A stretch of DNA of 64,000 bases. Source: JAGPCK01 sp041675505. Its GTDB lineage: Bacteria; Bacteroidota; Bacteroidia; UKL13-3. The stretch is taken from assembly GCA_041675505.1 (NCBI GenBank), contig JBAYTR010000012.1:62001-126000 (forward strand), read 5' to 3'. Within the stretch, counting starts at the first letter, position 1, and each line of letters begins with the position of its first letter. Position numbers and translations under genes: made by a program. The notes beneath the pieces were generated by a model. The model saw only the letters and a list, made by a program, of their open reading frames with translations. It did not search any database and was not told the origin of the DNA. Below are positions 44,113-53,434 of this stretch, in pieces.

Positions 44113-46044
44113 ATGATAAACATTACCCTCCCGGACGGGTCCGTTCGCTCGTATGAACGGGGCACCACTGCTCTGGAAATTGCCAAAAGTATCAGCGAAG
44201 GCCTTGCCCGCAACGTGCTCTCGGCAAAGTTTAACAACAACACCATCGAAGTGAGCGAGCCGCTTCAGGAAGATGGCTCCCTGCGTTTGTTCACCTGGAA
44301 CGACAAAGAAGGCAAACAAGCTTTCTGGCATTCTTCGGCACACGTATTGGCTCAGGCACTGGAGTTTTTTTACCCCAAAATAAAACTCACCATTGGCCCT
44401 GCTATTGAAAACGGGTTTTACTACGATGTGGACCTTGACGGTGCAACCATTTCAGACAAAGACTTCAAAAAAATTGAAGACAAAATGCTGGAGTTTGCCC
44501 GTGAAAAAGCGGAGTTCCATAAAAAGCCGGTAACCAAAGCAGATGCGCTGGCTTATTACCAATCGAAAAACAACGAGTTCAAGGTTGAGTTAATTGAAAA
44601 CCTGAATGACGGAGATATCACCTTTTGCGACCACAGTAATTTTACTGATTTGTGTCGTGGCGGACACTTGCCCAATACCGGTTTCATCAAAGCTGTAAAA
44701 CTGATGAGTGTGGCCGGTGCCTATTGGCGCGGAGATGAAAAGAACAAGCAACTTACCCGCGTTTATGGCATTACCTTCCCTAAACAAGCTGAGCTGGAAG
44801 AATATCTGGTAATGCTGGAAGAAGCCAAAAAACGCGACCACCGCAAGCTGGGCAAAGAGTTGGAGATGTTCACCTTTGATGATGATGTGGGCCCGGGTTT
44901 ACCTTTGTGGTTACCCAACGGAGCTGCAGTAATTGAACTGTTGGAAGGATATGCCAAAAAAACCGAGGCAGATGCCGGATATGTACGCGTAAAATCTCCG
45001 CACATTGCCAAAGAGAGCATGTACATCAAAAGCGGTCACTTGCCTTATTATGCTGAAAGTATGTTCCCGCCCATGGAAATGGATGGTGATAAATACTACC
45101 TCAAGGCCATGAACTGTCCTCACCACCACAAAATTTTTGCAGCTACTCCTAAATCTTACCGCGATTTACCTCTGCGTTTTGCAGAGTACGGCACCTGTTA
45201 CAGGTATGAGCAAAGCGGTGAATTGTTCGGCCTGATGCGCGTGCGCAGTTTAACCATGAACGATGCACACATCTACTGCACCGAATCGCAATTTGAGGCT
45301 GAGTTCACCAAGGTAAACGACCTGTACCTGAAATATTTCAAAGTCTTTGGCATTGATAAATACGTGATGCGTTTCTCCAAGCACTCAGTAGAGAAGTTGG
45401 GACAGAAATACATCAACGCACCCGAACTTTGGATAAAAACCGAAGACATGGTGCGCAAGGTGTTGGTAAAGCTGGGTGTAAACTTTGTGGAAGTGGAAGA
45501 CGAAGCCGCCTTCTACGGACCAAAGATTGATATTCAGATATATAGTGCCATCGGACGGGAGTTCACACTAGCGACCAATCAGGTTGATTTTGCTCAGGCT
45601 GAGCGGTTTGACCTGTGGTTTACCAACGAACACAACGAAAAAGAGCGCCCTTTAATCATCCACCGTGCCCCTTTGAGCACCCACGAGCGTTTTATCGGAT
45701 TTTTGCTTGAACATTATGCCGGAAACCTGCCCGTGTGGCTCAGCCCGACTCAGGTAGCCGTGTTGCCCATAAGCGACAAATACAATGAGTATGCACAAAA
45801 AGTTGTTGATTTCCTGAAAAAGTGTGATATTCGCGCCTCTTTTGACGACCGTAGCGAGAAGATTGGCAGAAAGATACGCGATGCTGAAACCAAGAAAGTC
45901 CCGTACATGGTTGTTATAGGAGAACAGGAAATGAATGAGGAAAACCTCGCTGTGCGTAAGCATGGAGAGGGTGACAAAGGCAAAATGAACTTAAATGAAT
46001 TTGCTGAGTTAATTCACTCACAACATCCTGATAAATTGAACTAA
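44113..46044 (+). CDS. thrS: Threonyl-tRNA synthetase
   Basis: A 643-residue class II aminoacyl-tRNA synthetase that charges tRNA-Thr. An N-terminal TGS domain (about 1-60) and the editing domain (about 65-240) precede the catalytic core with motif 2 region MNCPHHHKIF and RFAEYGTCYRYEQSGE, and motif 3 HRAPLSTHERFIG. The anticodon-binding domain (about 540-643) is at the end. Full length and intact. It starts the classic thrS-infC-rpmI-rplT series. Confidence 0.97.
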   Translation: MINITLPDGSVRSYERGTTALEIAKSISEGLARNVLSAKFNNNTIEVSEPLQEDGSLRLFTWNDKEGKQAFWHSSAHVLAQALEFFYPKIKLTIGPAIENGFYYDVDLDGATISDKDFKKIEDKMLEFAREKAEFHKKPVTKADALAYYQSKNNEFKVELIENLNDGDITFCDHSNFTDLCRGGHLPNTGFIKAVKLMSVAGAYWRGDEKNKQLTRVYGITFPKQAELEEYLVMLEEAKKRDHRKLGKELEMFTFDDDVGPGLPLWLPNGAAVIELLEGYAKKTEADAGYVRVKSPHIAKESMYIKSGHLPYYAESMFPPMEMDGDKYYLKAMNCPHHHKIFAATPKSYRDLPLRFAEYGTCYRYEQSGELFGLMRVRSLTMNDAHIYCTESQFEAEFTKVNDLYLKYFKVFGIDKYVMRFSKHSVEKLGQKYINAPELWIKTEDMVRKVLVKLGVNFVEVEDEAAFYGPKIDIQIYSAIGREFTLATNQVDFAQAERFDLWFTNEHNEKERPLIIHRAPLSTHERFIGFLLEHYAGNLPVWLSPTQVAVLPISDKYNEYAQKVVDFLKKCDIRASFDDRSEKIGRKIRDAETKKVPYMVVIGEQEMNEENLAVRKHGEGDKGKMNLNEFAELIHSQHPDKLN

Positions 46045-46078
46045 ATAAAAACTAACAAAAAGGAGAAAAAAGAAACAC

Positions 46079-46648
46079 TTGGTACAAAACTCAAGTCCGG
46101 GCAGACCTTATCTGGGAAGAAGGGGTCCGATGAAAAAAGAAAACGAGCACCGTATCAACAATGAGATTACCGCCCATGAAGTAAGGGTTGTAGGCGAAAA
46201 CATTGAGACTGGTGTGTACCCGATTTCGAAGGCATTAAAATTTGCTGAAGAAATGGAGTTGGACTTGGTTGAAATTTCTCCTTCTGCTGTTCCACCGGTT
46301 TGTAAAGTAATTGACTACAAAAAATTCCTTTACGAACAGAAGAAGAAAAAGAAAGAGTTAAAAGCAAATACGGTAAAAGCCCTGGTTAAAGAAATTCGAT
46401 TCGGGCCGAATACCGATGAGCATGATTTTGAATTTAAGCTAAAACATGCGTTGGGCTTTTTGGAAGAAGGACATAAGGTAAGAGCTTACGTAATGTTCAG
46501 AGGAAGGGCCATCGTATACAAAGAAAGAGGAGAAGTACTATTATTAACCTTTGCACAGCGTTTGTCTGAGCTGGGAAAAGTGGAACAACTCCCAAAGCTG
46601 GAAGGCAAGAAAATGTTTTTGCTGGTAGCACCAAAAGGAAAAAAGTAA
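46079..46648 (+). CDS. infC: Translation initiation factor IF-3
   Basis: A 189-residue IF-3: N-domain with HRINNEITAHEVRVVGENIE (about 22-41), a Lys-rich linker, and the C-domain (about 95-180) with KEIRFGPNTDEHDFEFK and the VMFRGRAIVYKERG segment. I choose TTG at 46079, which keeps an Arg-rich N-terminal tail (SPGRPYLGRRGP) typical of the phylum, and lies 13 bases after an AGGAG; the next possible start is ATG 46130. The rare start fits the known use of unusual start codons for infC autoregulation. It is in the thrS-rplT series. Confidence 0.95.
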   Translation: MVQNSSPGRPYLGRRGPMKKENEHRINNEITAHEVRVVGENIETGVYPISKALKFAEEMELDLVEISPSAVPPVCKVIDYKKFLYEQKKKKKELKANTVKALVKEIRFGPNTDEHDFEFKLKHALGFLEEGHKVRAYVMFRGRAIVYKERGEVLLLTFAQRLSELGKVEQLPKLEGKKMFLLVAPKGKK

Positions 46649-46680
46649 CAGATTAAGAACAATTATAAAAGGACACAAAG

Positions 46681-46881
46681 ATGCCTAAGGTAAAAACAAA
46701 CAAAAGTGCCGCTAAGCGTTTCAAGGTAACCGCTTCAGGAAAGATTAAGAGAGCACACGCTTACAAAAATCACATTCTGACCAAAAAAGAAACCAAGCAA
46801 AAGCACAACCTGAGCAAGACAGCCTACGTTTTGAAACCGGACGAAGGTAACATCAAGCTTTTATTAGGATTAGGAAAATAA
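46681..46881 (+). CDS. rpmI: 50S ribosomal protein L35
   Basis: A 66-residue basic protein with the full L35 pattern: PKVKTNKSAAKRFKVTASGK at the start and HILTKKETKQKHNLSKTAYV in the middle. It binds 23S rRNA in the large subunit. Length is normal. It lies between infC and rplT, 32 bases after the former and 83 before the latter, the standard order of this operon. Confidence 0.96.
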   Translation: MPKVKTNKSAAKRFKVTASGKIKRAHAYKNHILTKKETKQKHNLSKTAYVLKPDEGNIKLLLGLGK

Positions 46882-46964
46882 GTAGTTTCAATGTTTAACC
46901 CGGAACCCAGCACAAAAGATCCTGTTAACTCAGGGCGCTATGTTCCAAAAAACAATTAAATAAA

Positions 46965-47309
46965 ATGCCACGTTCAGTCAATTCCGTTGCGTCCAGAAGA
47001 AGACGCAAAAAATTACTCGAGTTAGCCAAAGGCTTCTGGGGTAAAAGAAAAAATGTGCTCACCGTAGCGAAGCACACTATTGAAAAAGGTTTAGGGTACG
47101 CTTACCGCGACCGTAAAACCAAAAAACGCCATTTCCGTGCACTGTGGATACAACGTATCAACGCAGGAGCCCGTTTACATGGCATGAGTTACTCTCAGTT
47201 TATTGGTAAAGTAAATGCCAAAAATCTGGGGTTAAACCGTAAAGTATTGGCCGATTTGGCCATGAATCACCCCGAGACCTTCAAATCGGTGGTAGATGCA
47301 GTAAAATAG
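46965..47309 (+). CDS. rplT: 50S ribosomal protein L20
   Basis: A 114-residue basic protein with L20 hallmarks: PRSVNSVASRRRRKKLLELA at the start, AKGFWGKRKNVLTVAK, and RALWIQRINAGAR. It binds early in 50S assembly and in other bacteria represses its own operon. It is the last gene of the series, followed by a strong terminator. Confidence 0.97.
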   Translation: MPRSVNSVASRRRRKKLLELAKGFWGKRKNVLTVAKHTIEKGLGYAYRDRKTKKRHFRALWIQRINAGARLHGMSYSQFIGKVNAKNLGLNRKVLADLAMNHPETFKSVVDAVK

Positions 47310-47334
47310 ACATATTTAACTGTTTTTGAGTTGA

Positions 47335-47363
47335 AAAAGGAGCCCCAAAAGGCTCCTTTTTTT
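47335..47363 (+). terminator. Rho-independent terminator after rplT
   Basis: A 10-bp perfect stem AAAAGGAGCC (47335-47344) and GGCTCCTTTT (47351-47360) with a 6-base loop runs into seven T residues (47357-47363). It closes the thrS-rplT operon. Confidence 0.92.
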
Positions 47364-47423
47364 ATGGGCAATTTGGTAGTTTGCTAAAATGTACCTAATT
47401 TAGAGAAACCAAATTACTCCATT

Positions 47424-48239
47424 ATGGAACAATTCTTTGAAAATATTGCAGTTGCTTTTGAAGGTTCAGAGGCATCTGTTGTTGCTTACAATTTAGCTGA
47501 AACCATGCACAAACGTTTCCAAAGCCGTTTGAATTTAATTCATATTGAAGAAAACGGCAAAGGAGTGGTAGCTAAAGTAGACGAGTTCATAGAGAAGAAA
47601 AAGAACGAGGGAATACCCATTAACCTCATTCACAAAAAAGGCAGCATTTACAAATCAATAGTAAAAGCTACGGAAGAGTTAGATGCCGACTTAATCATTA
47701 TGGGCACACACGGCATATTCGGGGTACAGGAATTTTGGATGGGCAGTAACGCCTATCGCGTAGTGAGTTCAGCACCTTGCCCTGTTATTACCATGCAGGA
47801 AAGCTTTAAACGAAACGACATCAAAAAAATCGTTTTGCCTATAGACACCTCTGATGAAACCCGCCAAAAAATTCCTTATGCTTCAAAAATGGCGGAAAGT
47901 TTAAATGCTACCATTTACCTGTTGGGTGTATCAACTGACAGCGACTCCGAAACACAAAAGTACATTCGTATATACTGCAATCAGGCAGAAGAGTTCTTTG
48001 ACCGGCACAAAGTAAAATATGAACGGGAAGAAATGCTTGGAGGCAATATTACCAACAATACGATTGAATACGCCAAGAAAATAGATGCCGATTTAATTAT
48101 GATTATGACAGAACAGGAACCAAACAGTTCTGCATTTTTCATGGGTAAATTTGCACAGCAGATGGTGAACCACTCACCTATTCCTGTTATGAGCATTCGC
48201 CCACGCGAAATTGGCATTGCCGGTGGATCAGGCTACTAA
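47424..48239 (+). CDS. Tandem universal stress protein
   Basis: A 271-residue cytoplasmic protein with two USP domains in tandem (about 6-132 and 138-265). The first has ADLIIMGTHGIFG with an MGSNAYRVVSSAPCPVI end, matching the ATP-binding GxxG pattern; the second has ADLIMIMTEQ and GKFAQQMVNHSPIPVM and seems to have lost the Gly-rich loop. Tandem USPs are common in Bacteroidota; the role is stress-related by family. It stands alone after the rplT terminator, with 2 bases to the convergent peptidase gene. Confidence 0.9.
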   Translation: MEQFFENIAVAFEGSEASVVAYNLAETMHKRFQSRLNLIHIEENGKGVVAKVDEFIEKKKNEGIPINLIHKKGSIYKSIVKATEELDADLIIMGTHGIFGVQEFWMGSNAYRVVSSAPCPVITMQESFKRNDIKKIVLPIDTSDETRQKIPYASKMAESLNATIYLLGVSTDSDSETQKYIRIYCNQAEEFFDRHKVKYEREEMLGGNITNNTIEYAKKIDADLIMIMTEQEPNSSAFFMGKFAQQMVNHSPIPVMSIRPREIGIAGGSGY

Positions 48240-48241
48240 CT

Positions 48242-49993
48242 TTACTGCCTTACTACACGTGCAGTAAAAACCTGATTATCGCTGCTTATTCTTATCAGGT
48301 AGATACCTGATTCATAATTCTCCGGTAAAAGAATCAGTTGATTGCTTACGGTGCAATTGCTCACCCTTTTGCCTGTAAGATTATATACTTCAACCTGCAT
48401 CATTCCGTTGTTTTTATTAGTAATACGAAGCTGTCCCGTTCCTGAGGCAAACCCGGCTGAATTTAGCAGATCAAAACCGATATCCGATTCTGCCTGACGT
48501 TTCACTCCCACCATCTGCTCAATAATATTTCTTCCCATAAATGCCTGCTGAATAGGAAACCAATGTTGCTTGCCGTAAAGCATACTGTCTGCATCAAGCA
48601 TGAACCTGCACATATCTTTCATAGTTGAAGAGCGTGCCATCATTGGCAATGAACTAATGAGCAAACGTTCAGTTAAAGGTGATCCTAATAAATCATCTAA
48701 ATCAGCCATGGTAGCTGAGAATATTTCAGAGTTCCAGTAGAAATCCTGAGCATTGTTAAAAGGATACGTTTTGGCTGTACCGGCACTTCGACCAGCCCAT
48801 TGTATGGCGGCATTGTTCCCATCCCAGTTAAATATTTTACGCCAATTGTAAGGAGTAAATCTTTTGGAATGAGCAATGGCCATGTAATCACAAATGGCTT
48901 CATCTATGGCCTGTCTTTCTTTGGTGAGGTTATCCGTATCGGTAGTTTTTCCGATAATGGAGTGGGTATATTCATGCACAATCACATCAGCATCTTCCCC
49001 GTCATCAACACCTCCTTCTCCAAGGAACAAAGCGGGACGACCATTGTAGCTGGAAAACATTGACTGATCTGCGGTACCCAAAGCATGTGCATCTACCAAC
49101 ACTGTGTCATTAATAAGATTCAAGAAACCTAAGCTGTCGAGGTGTTTATGGTATACATTTAAATGATAAAAAACATTCACATCTTCAAAACCAGGCTGGC
49201 TTCGGGTATAAAAAAACTCAGGCACTGTTGACGTAACGGGATTGATGACCGGGGAACTGAACTCCATCATCTTAAAGTACTTATTAACCAGCGAGAATTT
49301 TGTGCCGTCAAACCACACTTTCATGCTCACGTCTTTGCGTTCATTGTTTAGCACTGTTACATCAGCATCGCTGCTGTCAATGTATAGTGAACCGTATGCT
49401 GCTTGAGCAGTGGTAAGCGGGTCGGGTAAAAAAACTTTGGCTTGCACTGTACTGTCGCCCGGCATAAAATATTTATTCAGACTTTCGCACAAAAGCAATG
49501 CACCACTTTCTGCATGATACACTTTGCGCAAATCTGCTTCCTGAGCTATACGGCCCGGCAATAAAGTACCTTGCTCATACACCCAAATGGCAGCATTTTC
49601 ATGGACAGGAATATTTTTTATTTGCCACAAACCATTGATGAAAGAAATAATATTACCCTCAACACTAACATTCACTTTTACTTCTCCTCCAATAACCGGA
49701 GTACCTTTCCACGTTTGCACAAAAGTGTAGTGTTTACCTAAATTACTGGTTCTAACAGTTTCCAGTTTCACGCTACTTTCTAAAAAAGATAATTCAGGCA
49801 AATGCTGCTCACAATAGTCCGTCACCTTTTTCTCTATGTCAATAACAGAAGCAAAACTTATTGGTGCAACTATTACCTGCGATGTACGCTGAAGCAACTC
49901 CTCCGTGGCGTTTCCATGCGGCAACACAGCAGTTTGCGCAAAAGTGCCAATACTGATAATACTCAAAAATGTGAATACACTTACTCTTTTCAT
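48242..49993 (-). CDS. Secreted T9SS metallopeptidase (M4/thermolysin-like)
   Basis: A 583-residue exported protease. Signal peptide 1-19 (ending TFAQ), then a propeptide with an FTP-like segment (about 80-120: GGEVKVNVSVEGNIISF). The catalytic HEYTH motif (about 340-344) and the downstream Glu in AIDEAICDYMA give a thermolysin-type zinc site. The last 70 residues are a T9SS sorting domain ending in ARVVRQ. It should be surface-attached and secreted as a zymogen. Its ATG overlaps the stop of yigZ by 4 bases, making it the last gene of a run with housekeeping genes ribD, eamA and yigZ. Confidence 0.87.
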   Translation of the reverse strand: MKRVSVFTFLSIISIGTFAQTAVLPHGNATEELLQRTSQVIVAPISFASVIDIEKKVTDYCEQHLPELSFLESSVKLETVRTSNLGKHYTFVQTWKGTPVIGGEVKVNVSVEGNIISFINGLWQIKNIPVHENAAIWVYEQGTLLPGRIAQEADLRKVYHAESGALLLCESLNKYFMPGDSTVQAKVFLPDPLTTAQAAYGSLYIDSSDADVTVLNNERKDVSMKVWFDGTKFSLVNKYFKMMEFSSPVINPVTSTVPEFFYTRSQPGFEDVNVFYHLNVYHKHLDSLGFLNLINDTVLVDAHALGTADQSMFSSYNGRPALFLGEGGVDDGEDADVIVHEYTHSIIGKTTDTDNLTKERQAIDEAICDYMAIAHSKRFTPYNWRKIFNWDGNNAAIQWAGRSAGTAKTYPFNNAQDFYWNSEIFSATMADLDDLLGSPLTERLLISSLPMMARSSTMKDMCRFMLDADSMLYGKQHWFPIQQAFMGRNIIEQMVGVKRQAESDIGFDLLNSAGFASGTGQLRITNKNNGMMQVEVYNLTGKRVSNCTVSNQLILLPENYESGIYLIRISSDNQVFTARVVRQ

Positions 49994-50610
49994 ATAGTGT
50001 AAAGATAATGAATTTTAAATTGATGATAGGATTTCACTGCATTCAAAACCCTTTCCACACGCCCTAACCGCAAACTAAACTCAATCACGTTTTGCTCTCC
50101 GGTGAAATGGTGTGCGGTTATTGTAGCCTGCTCCTGGCGTAAGAAACGATACGCTTCATTCTCCAACTCAAAGGGATATTCCATACGGTAATGTGAACAC
50201 AACTCTTTTTCTAATACAGTGGCGTTTTTAAGTGCAAGGGTTGCAGCCTCTCCGTATGACTGAATGAGTCCGGGAACACCTAATAGTTTGCCGCCAAAAT
50301 AGCGCACCACCACTACCAGTACATTGGTAACACCTGCTGATAATATAGCTCTGAGTATAGGGCGGCCCGCAGAATTCGAAGGCTCTCCGTCATCATTTAC
50401 ACGGTAGTGGTTGTTATCTAAACCCAGTTTATACGCATAGCAATGATGTGTTGCATCGGGGTATTCTTCTCTCAGTTTTTTGAGCTGTTCTTTAATCTGG
50501 TTTTCGCTTTCTATCGGAAAAGCGAAGGCAAAAAACCTGCTGCCACGTTCACGCACTTCAGCCTTTGATGACGCTTCGATGGTGGTATACGTATCGGCAA
50601 ACAAACTCAT
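49990..50610 (-). CDS. YigZ/IMPACT family protein
   Basis: A 206-residue protein of the UPF0029/IMPACT family: the N-terminal domain has SRFFAFAFPIESENQI, AYKLGLDNNHYRVNDDGEPSNSAG (split here as HYRVNDDGEP) and VVRYFGGKLLGVPGLIQSYG, the diagnostic motif. The C-terminal 70 residues form the DUF1949 domain. In yeast IMPACT/YIH1 regulates Gcn2; the bacterial role is not known. It overlaps the EamA gene upstream and the peptidase gene downstream by 4 bases each. Confidence 0.93.
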   Translation of the reverse strand: MSLFADTYTTIEASSKAEVRERGSRFFAFAFPIESENQIKEQLKKLREEYPDATHHCYAYKLGLDNNHYRVNDDGEPSNSAGRPILRAILSAGVTNVLVVVVRYFGGKLLGVPGLIQSYGEAATLALKNATVLEKELCSHYRMEYPFELENEAYRFLRQEQATITAHHFTGEQNVIEFSLRLGRVERVLNAVKSYHQFKIHYLYTI

Positions 50611-51473
50611 GAATACGCAATGATGGCAATGGATAGAATGGCCAGCAACAGCCCCAGCAAAGCCCTTCCTGTAAGTTTTTCTTTAAACAAAACCGCTGCG
50701 AGCAAAGTAGAGAGCAGCACAATCCCAATGTTATTTATGGGAAACACTATAGTAGAAGTAAGACTTGGCTGATGCAACGTGCGGAAAAGAAAATACATGG
50801 AAAAATAATTGGGCAGCCCCAACAACACACCTCCGATAAGGTTGCGTAACAAAATTTTCTCCCGGTACACTATCACATTTCTGAGCAGTAAAATTAATCC
50901 GGCAATAAATGCCATGCCGAATACTACAGTAAGCACCGTATCAACTGAAACATTATGCAGATAAGTTACCTGCAGATATTTCATAATAGAATCTATAGCA
51001 CCGCTGCCTATAAAAACCAACAACGGATACAAGTAAACCGAGAATCCGCTTGAATGCACCTGTTCATTTCTTCCTACCACAAAATACAAGGCTGCCAGAG
51101 AAAGCAATATACCCGACAGCTTAAGTGTGTTCATGCTTTCACCCAATATTACTACTGCAAATAAGAGCGGGATTATCACCGACATTTTGGCGGCAACCAT
51201 ACTCACCGAAACCGATACTTTTTGAGCAACCCACCCGATTGCATTAAACACTGTAATAAATAATATCCCAAGCATGGCAGCCCACGGGAACCAGTTATTT
51301 TGCGACAATATTTGAGCTTGAAAAGGTTGAGCTGAAAAATAAGCACCCATCAAAAAACATACAGCGTAGTTCACTACTATCGCCTGAAATGTGGTTACCT
51401 TATACTTCTCAAAAAACTTAAAAATAAGCACCACCACGCTGGAAAAAAGAATACTCAGTAAAAGATATGTCAT
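50607..51473 (-). CDS. EamA/DMT-family membrane transporter
   Basis: A 288-residue integral membrane protein with about ten hydrophobic helices in two repeated halves (EamA fold): helices near 5-25, 35-55, 60-85, 95-110, 118-135, then the second half from 147. Motifs include KMSVIIPLLFAVVILGESM and TSTIVFPINNIGIVLLSTLLAAVLFKEKLTG. Family members export small metabolites. It overlaps ribD by 4 bases (upstream) and yigZ by 4 (downstream), so a role in riboflavin-linked export is only a guess. Substrate unknown. Confidence 0.9.
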   Translation of the reverse strand: MTYLLLSILFSSVVVLIFKFFEKYKVTTFQAIVVNYAVCFLMGAYFSAQPFQAQILSQNNWFPWAAMLGILFITVFNAIGWVAQKVSVSVSMVAAKMSVIIPLLFAVVILGESMNTLKLSGILLSLAALYFVVGRNEQVHSSGFSVYLYPLLVFIGSGAIDSIMKYLQVTYLHNVSVDTVLTVVFGMAFIAGLILLLRNVIVYREKILLRNLIGGVLLGLPNYFSMYFLFRTLHQPSLTSTIVFPINNIGIVLLSTLLAAVLFKEKLTGRALLGLLLAILSIAIIAYS

Positions 51474-52531
51474 GCCTGTTGATGTTTTAGTATGCTTAAT
51501 GAATCGTTTCCTACTGCAATTTCTATGGTTTTCTCTGCGTTAATGTCCGGTGCTTTTATTCCTCTGCCGTAGTGCTTAGGTGAAGTGAAAATACGTGCCT
51601 CATCCCACATACCTGCGTCAATAAATGCGGAAAGTGTTGCAGCACCACCCTCTACCAATACAGAAAGAAAATGTTGAGCATACAGATAATCGAGTGCTTG
51701 TTTGATTACCGGCTGATGAGTTGTCAATTGTACAACCTCAGCGGGTACTGATTTAAAATATGGAACATTCAATGTAAAAACAATGGTTCTGGTAAGCCCG
51801 TCAAACAGTTTAGCTGTTAATGGTACACGGCCTTTCGCATCAATCAGCACACGTGCCGGATTTTTGCCCTGCCAGTACCTTACATTAAGTTGGGGATTGT
51901 CGTTTATCACTGTATTTGCACCTACCAGTACTGCTTGCTCTTCGCTTCTCCATAGGTGGGTTAAACGCTGTGCAGCATTGCCTGAAATTTGCTTGTGAGC
52001 AACAAACTCTTCCTGAGTTGAAGTTTGAACATCCAACCCAAGATAACCGTCAGCGGTTTGTGCATATTTCAACAGCACAAAAGGTCGCTGTTGCTTATGA
52101 AATGTAAAAAAACGTTTATTCAATTCATCAGCCGCTGATTTCAAAATGCCTGTTTCCACCTTTACTCCGGCTTCTTGTAAACGGGCTATTCCTTTTCCTG
52201 AAACCAGTGGGTTGGGGTCACTGCTGCCGACAACAACCTGCTTTATGCCCGAATCTATAATTAACGATGTACAGGGAGGTGTTTTGCCGAAGTGATTACA
52301 AGGTTCCAGAGTAACGTACAAAACACTTTGGGGTAAAAGGGATTTATCGGTTACTGATGTTAGAGCATTTACCTCTGCATGTGCACCACCGTATACTTTG
52401 TGCCATCCTTCACCAATTATTTCATTATTGTGCACCACCACACAACCCACCATCGGGTTGGGAGCAACCTGTCCGTGACCGTTTTGAGCCAATTCCAGTG
52501 CACGTTGCATAAATAAATGATGGGCTGACAT
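51470..52531 (-). CDS. ribD: Bifunctional riboflavin biosynthesis deaminase/reductase RibD
   Basis: A 353-residue enzyme with two domains: the N-terminal pyrimidine deaminase (about 1-145) has the zinc motif HAEVNAL and PCNHFGKTPPC; the C-terminal reductase (about 150-353) has a Rossmann-like region with NPQLNVRYW and LVEGGAATLSAF. It performs two successive steps of riboflavin synthesis. The frame is open to 52573, but ATG 52531 (SAHHLFMQRALELA) matches the family opening. It is divergent from prmC (44 bases) and is the first gene of the run ribD-eamA-yigZ-peptidase. Confidence 0.95.
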   Translation of the reverse strand: MSAHHLFMQRALELAQNGHGQVAPNPMVGCVVVHNNEIIGEGWHKVYGGAHAEVNALTSVTDKSLLPQSVLYVTLEPCNHFGKTPPCTSLIIDSGIKQVVVGSSDPNPLVSGKGIARLQEAGVKVETGILKSAADELNKRFFTFHKQQRPFVLLKYAQTADGYLGLDVQTSTQEEFVAHKQISGNAAQRLTHLWRSEEQAVLVGANTVINDNPQLNVRYWQGKNPARVLIDAKGRVPLTAKLFDGLTRTIVFTLNVPYFKSVPAEVVQLTTHQPVIKQALDYLYAQHFLSVLVEGGAATLSAFIDAGMWDEARIFTSPKHYGRGIKAPDINAEKTIEIAVGNDSLSILKHQQA

Positions 52532-52575
52532 GGTGCGAAAATACCATTCTTTTGTATTTTGCTGCTCTTTCAACT

Positions 52576-53430
52576 ATGACATACAAAGAATTTCAGCAAA
52601 AAGTGACCTCAGAACTCGCTTCAATTTACGACAATGATGAAGCAGAACAAATCACCTGGATGTTGCTGGAAGAAGCCTCCGGATTCAGCAGAAGCAAACT
52701 TCGTACTCTTGACCGGGAGGAAATCTCAGAAACCTTTACGTTTCGCGTTTACAAATACCTGCACAGTTTAATGCAACATCAACCGGTGCAATATGCCTTT
52801 GGTTACGCATGGTTCTACAAACAGAAATTCTTTGTAGATGCTGCTGTTCTTATACCACGCAAAGAAACCGAAGAATTGGTTTACCGTGTAGTAAAAGAGT
52901 ACCGTGGCCGTAAAGCATCCATCCTTGATATCGGCACCGGTAGCGGATGTATTGCCATCTCCCTTCAACTGGAATTACCTGAAGCAGATGTTATGGCCAT
53001 AGATATTTCGTCAGAAGCGCTGCTGGTAGCTAAAAAAAATGCCGCTAATCTTAATGCTGATAAAGTGCGTTTTGAACAACTGGATATTCTGAATCAGTCG
53101 GCTTGCTCGGGTTTGGAAAAGTTTGATGCTATAGTGAGCAACCCGCCCTACATTACTGAAGTTGAAAAGGATGATATGAAAAACAATGTGCTGCTGCATG
53201 AACCACATCAGGCATTGTTTGTAACCAATAATGACCCTTTGCAGTTTTACAAAGCCATTACCGCACTGGCCTTAAAGCACCTGAACAAAGGAGGTATGCT
53301 GTTTTTGGAATGCAATGAATCCTTCGCTTCACAGGTAGCTGAGTTACTTCAACAAAACAATTTTACCGAAACAGAAATTTTAAAAGATATGCAGGGAAAA
53401 GACCGAATGGTTACTGCAAAACTTCAATAA
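52576..53430 (+). CDS. prmC: Peptide chain release factor glutamine methyltransferase
   Basis: A 284-residue SAM-dependent methyltransferase that modifies the GGQ glutamine of release factors. It has an N-terminal helical domain (about 1-85), then the core with DIGTGSGCIAISLQ (SAM) and VSNPPYIT (the catalytic NPPY). The start is ATG 52576 (TYKEFQQKVTSEL); the frame is open 8 codons earlier. It is divergent from ribD and 4 bases upstream of an SDR gene, which is probably co-transcribed. Confidence 0.95.
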   Translation: MTYKEFQQKVTSELASIYDNDEAEQITWMLLEEASGFSRSKLRTLDREEISETFTFRVYKYLHSLMQHQPVQYAFGYAWFYKQKFFVDAAVLIPRKETEELVYRVVKEYRGRKASILDIGTGSGCIAISLQLELPEADVMAIDISSEALLVAKKNAANLNADKVRFEQLDILNQSACSGLEKFDAIVSNPPYITEVEKDDMKNNVLLHEPHQALFVTNNDPLQFYKAITALALKHLNKGGMLFLECNESFASQVAELLQQNNFTETEILKDMQGKDRMVTAKLQ

Positions 53431-53434
53431 TAAC

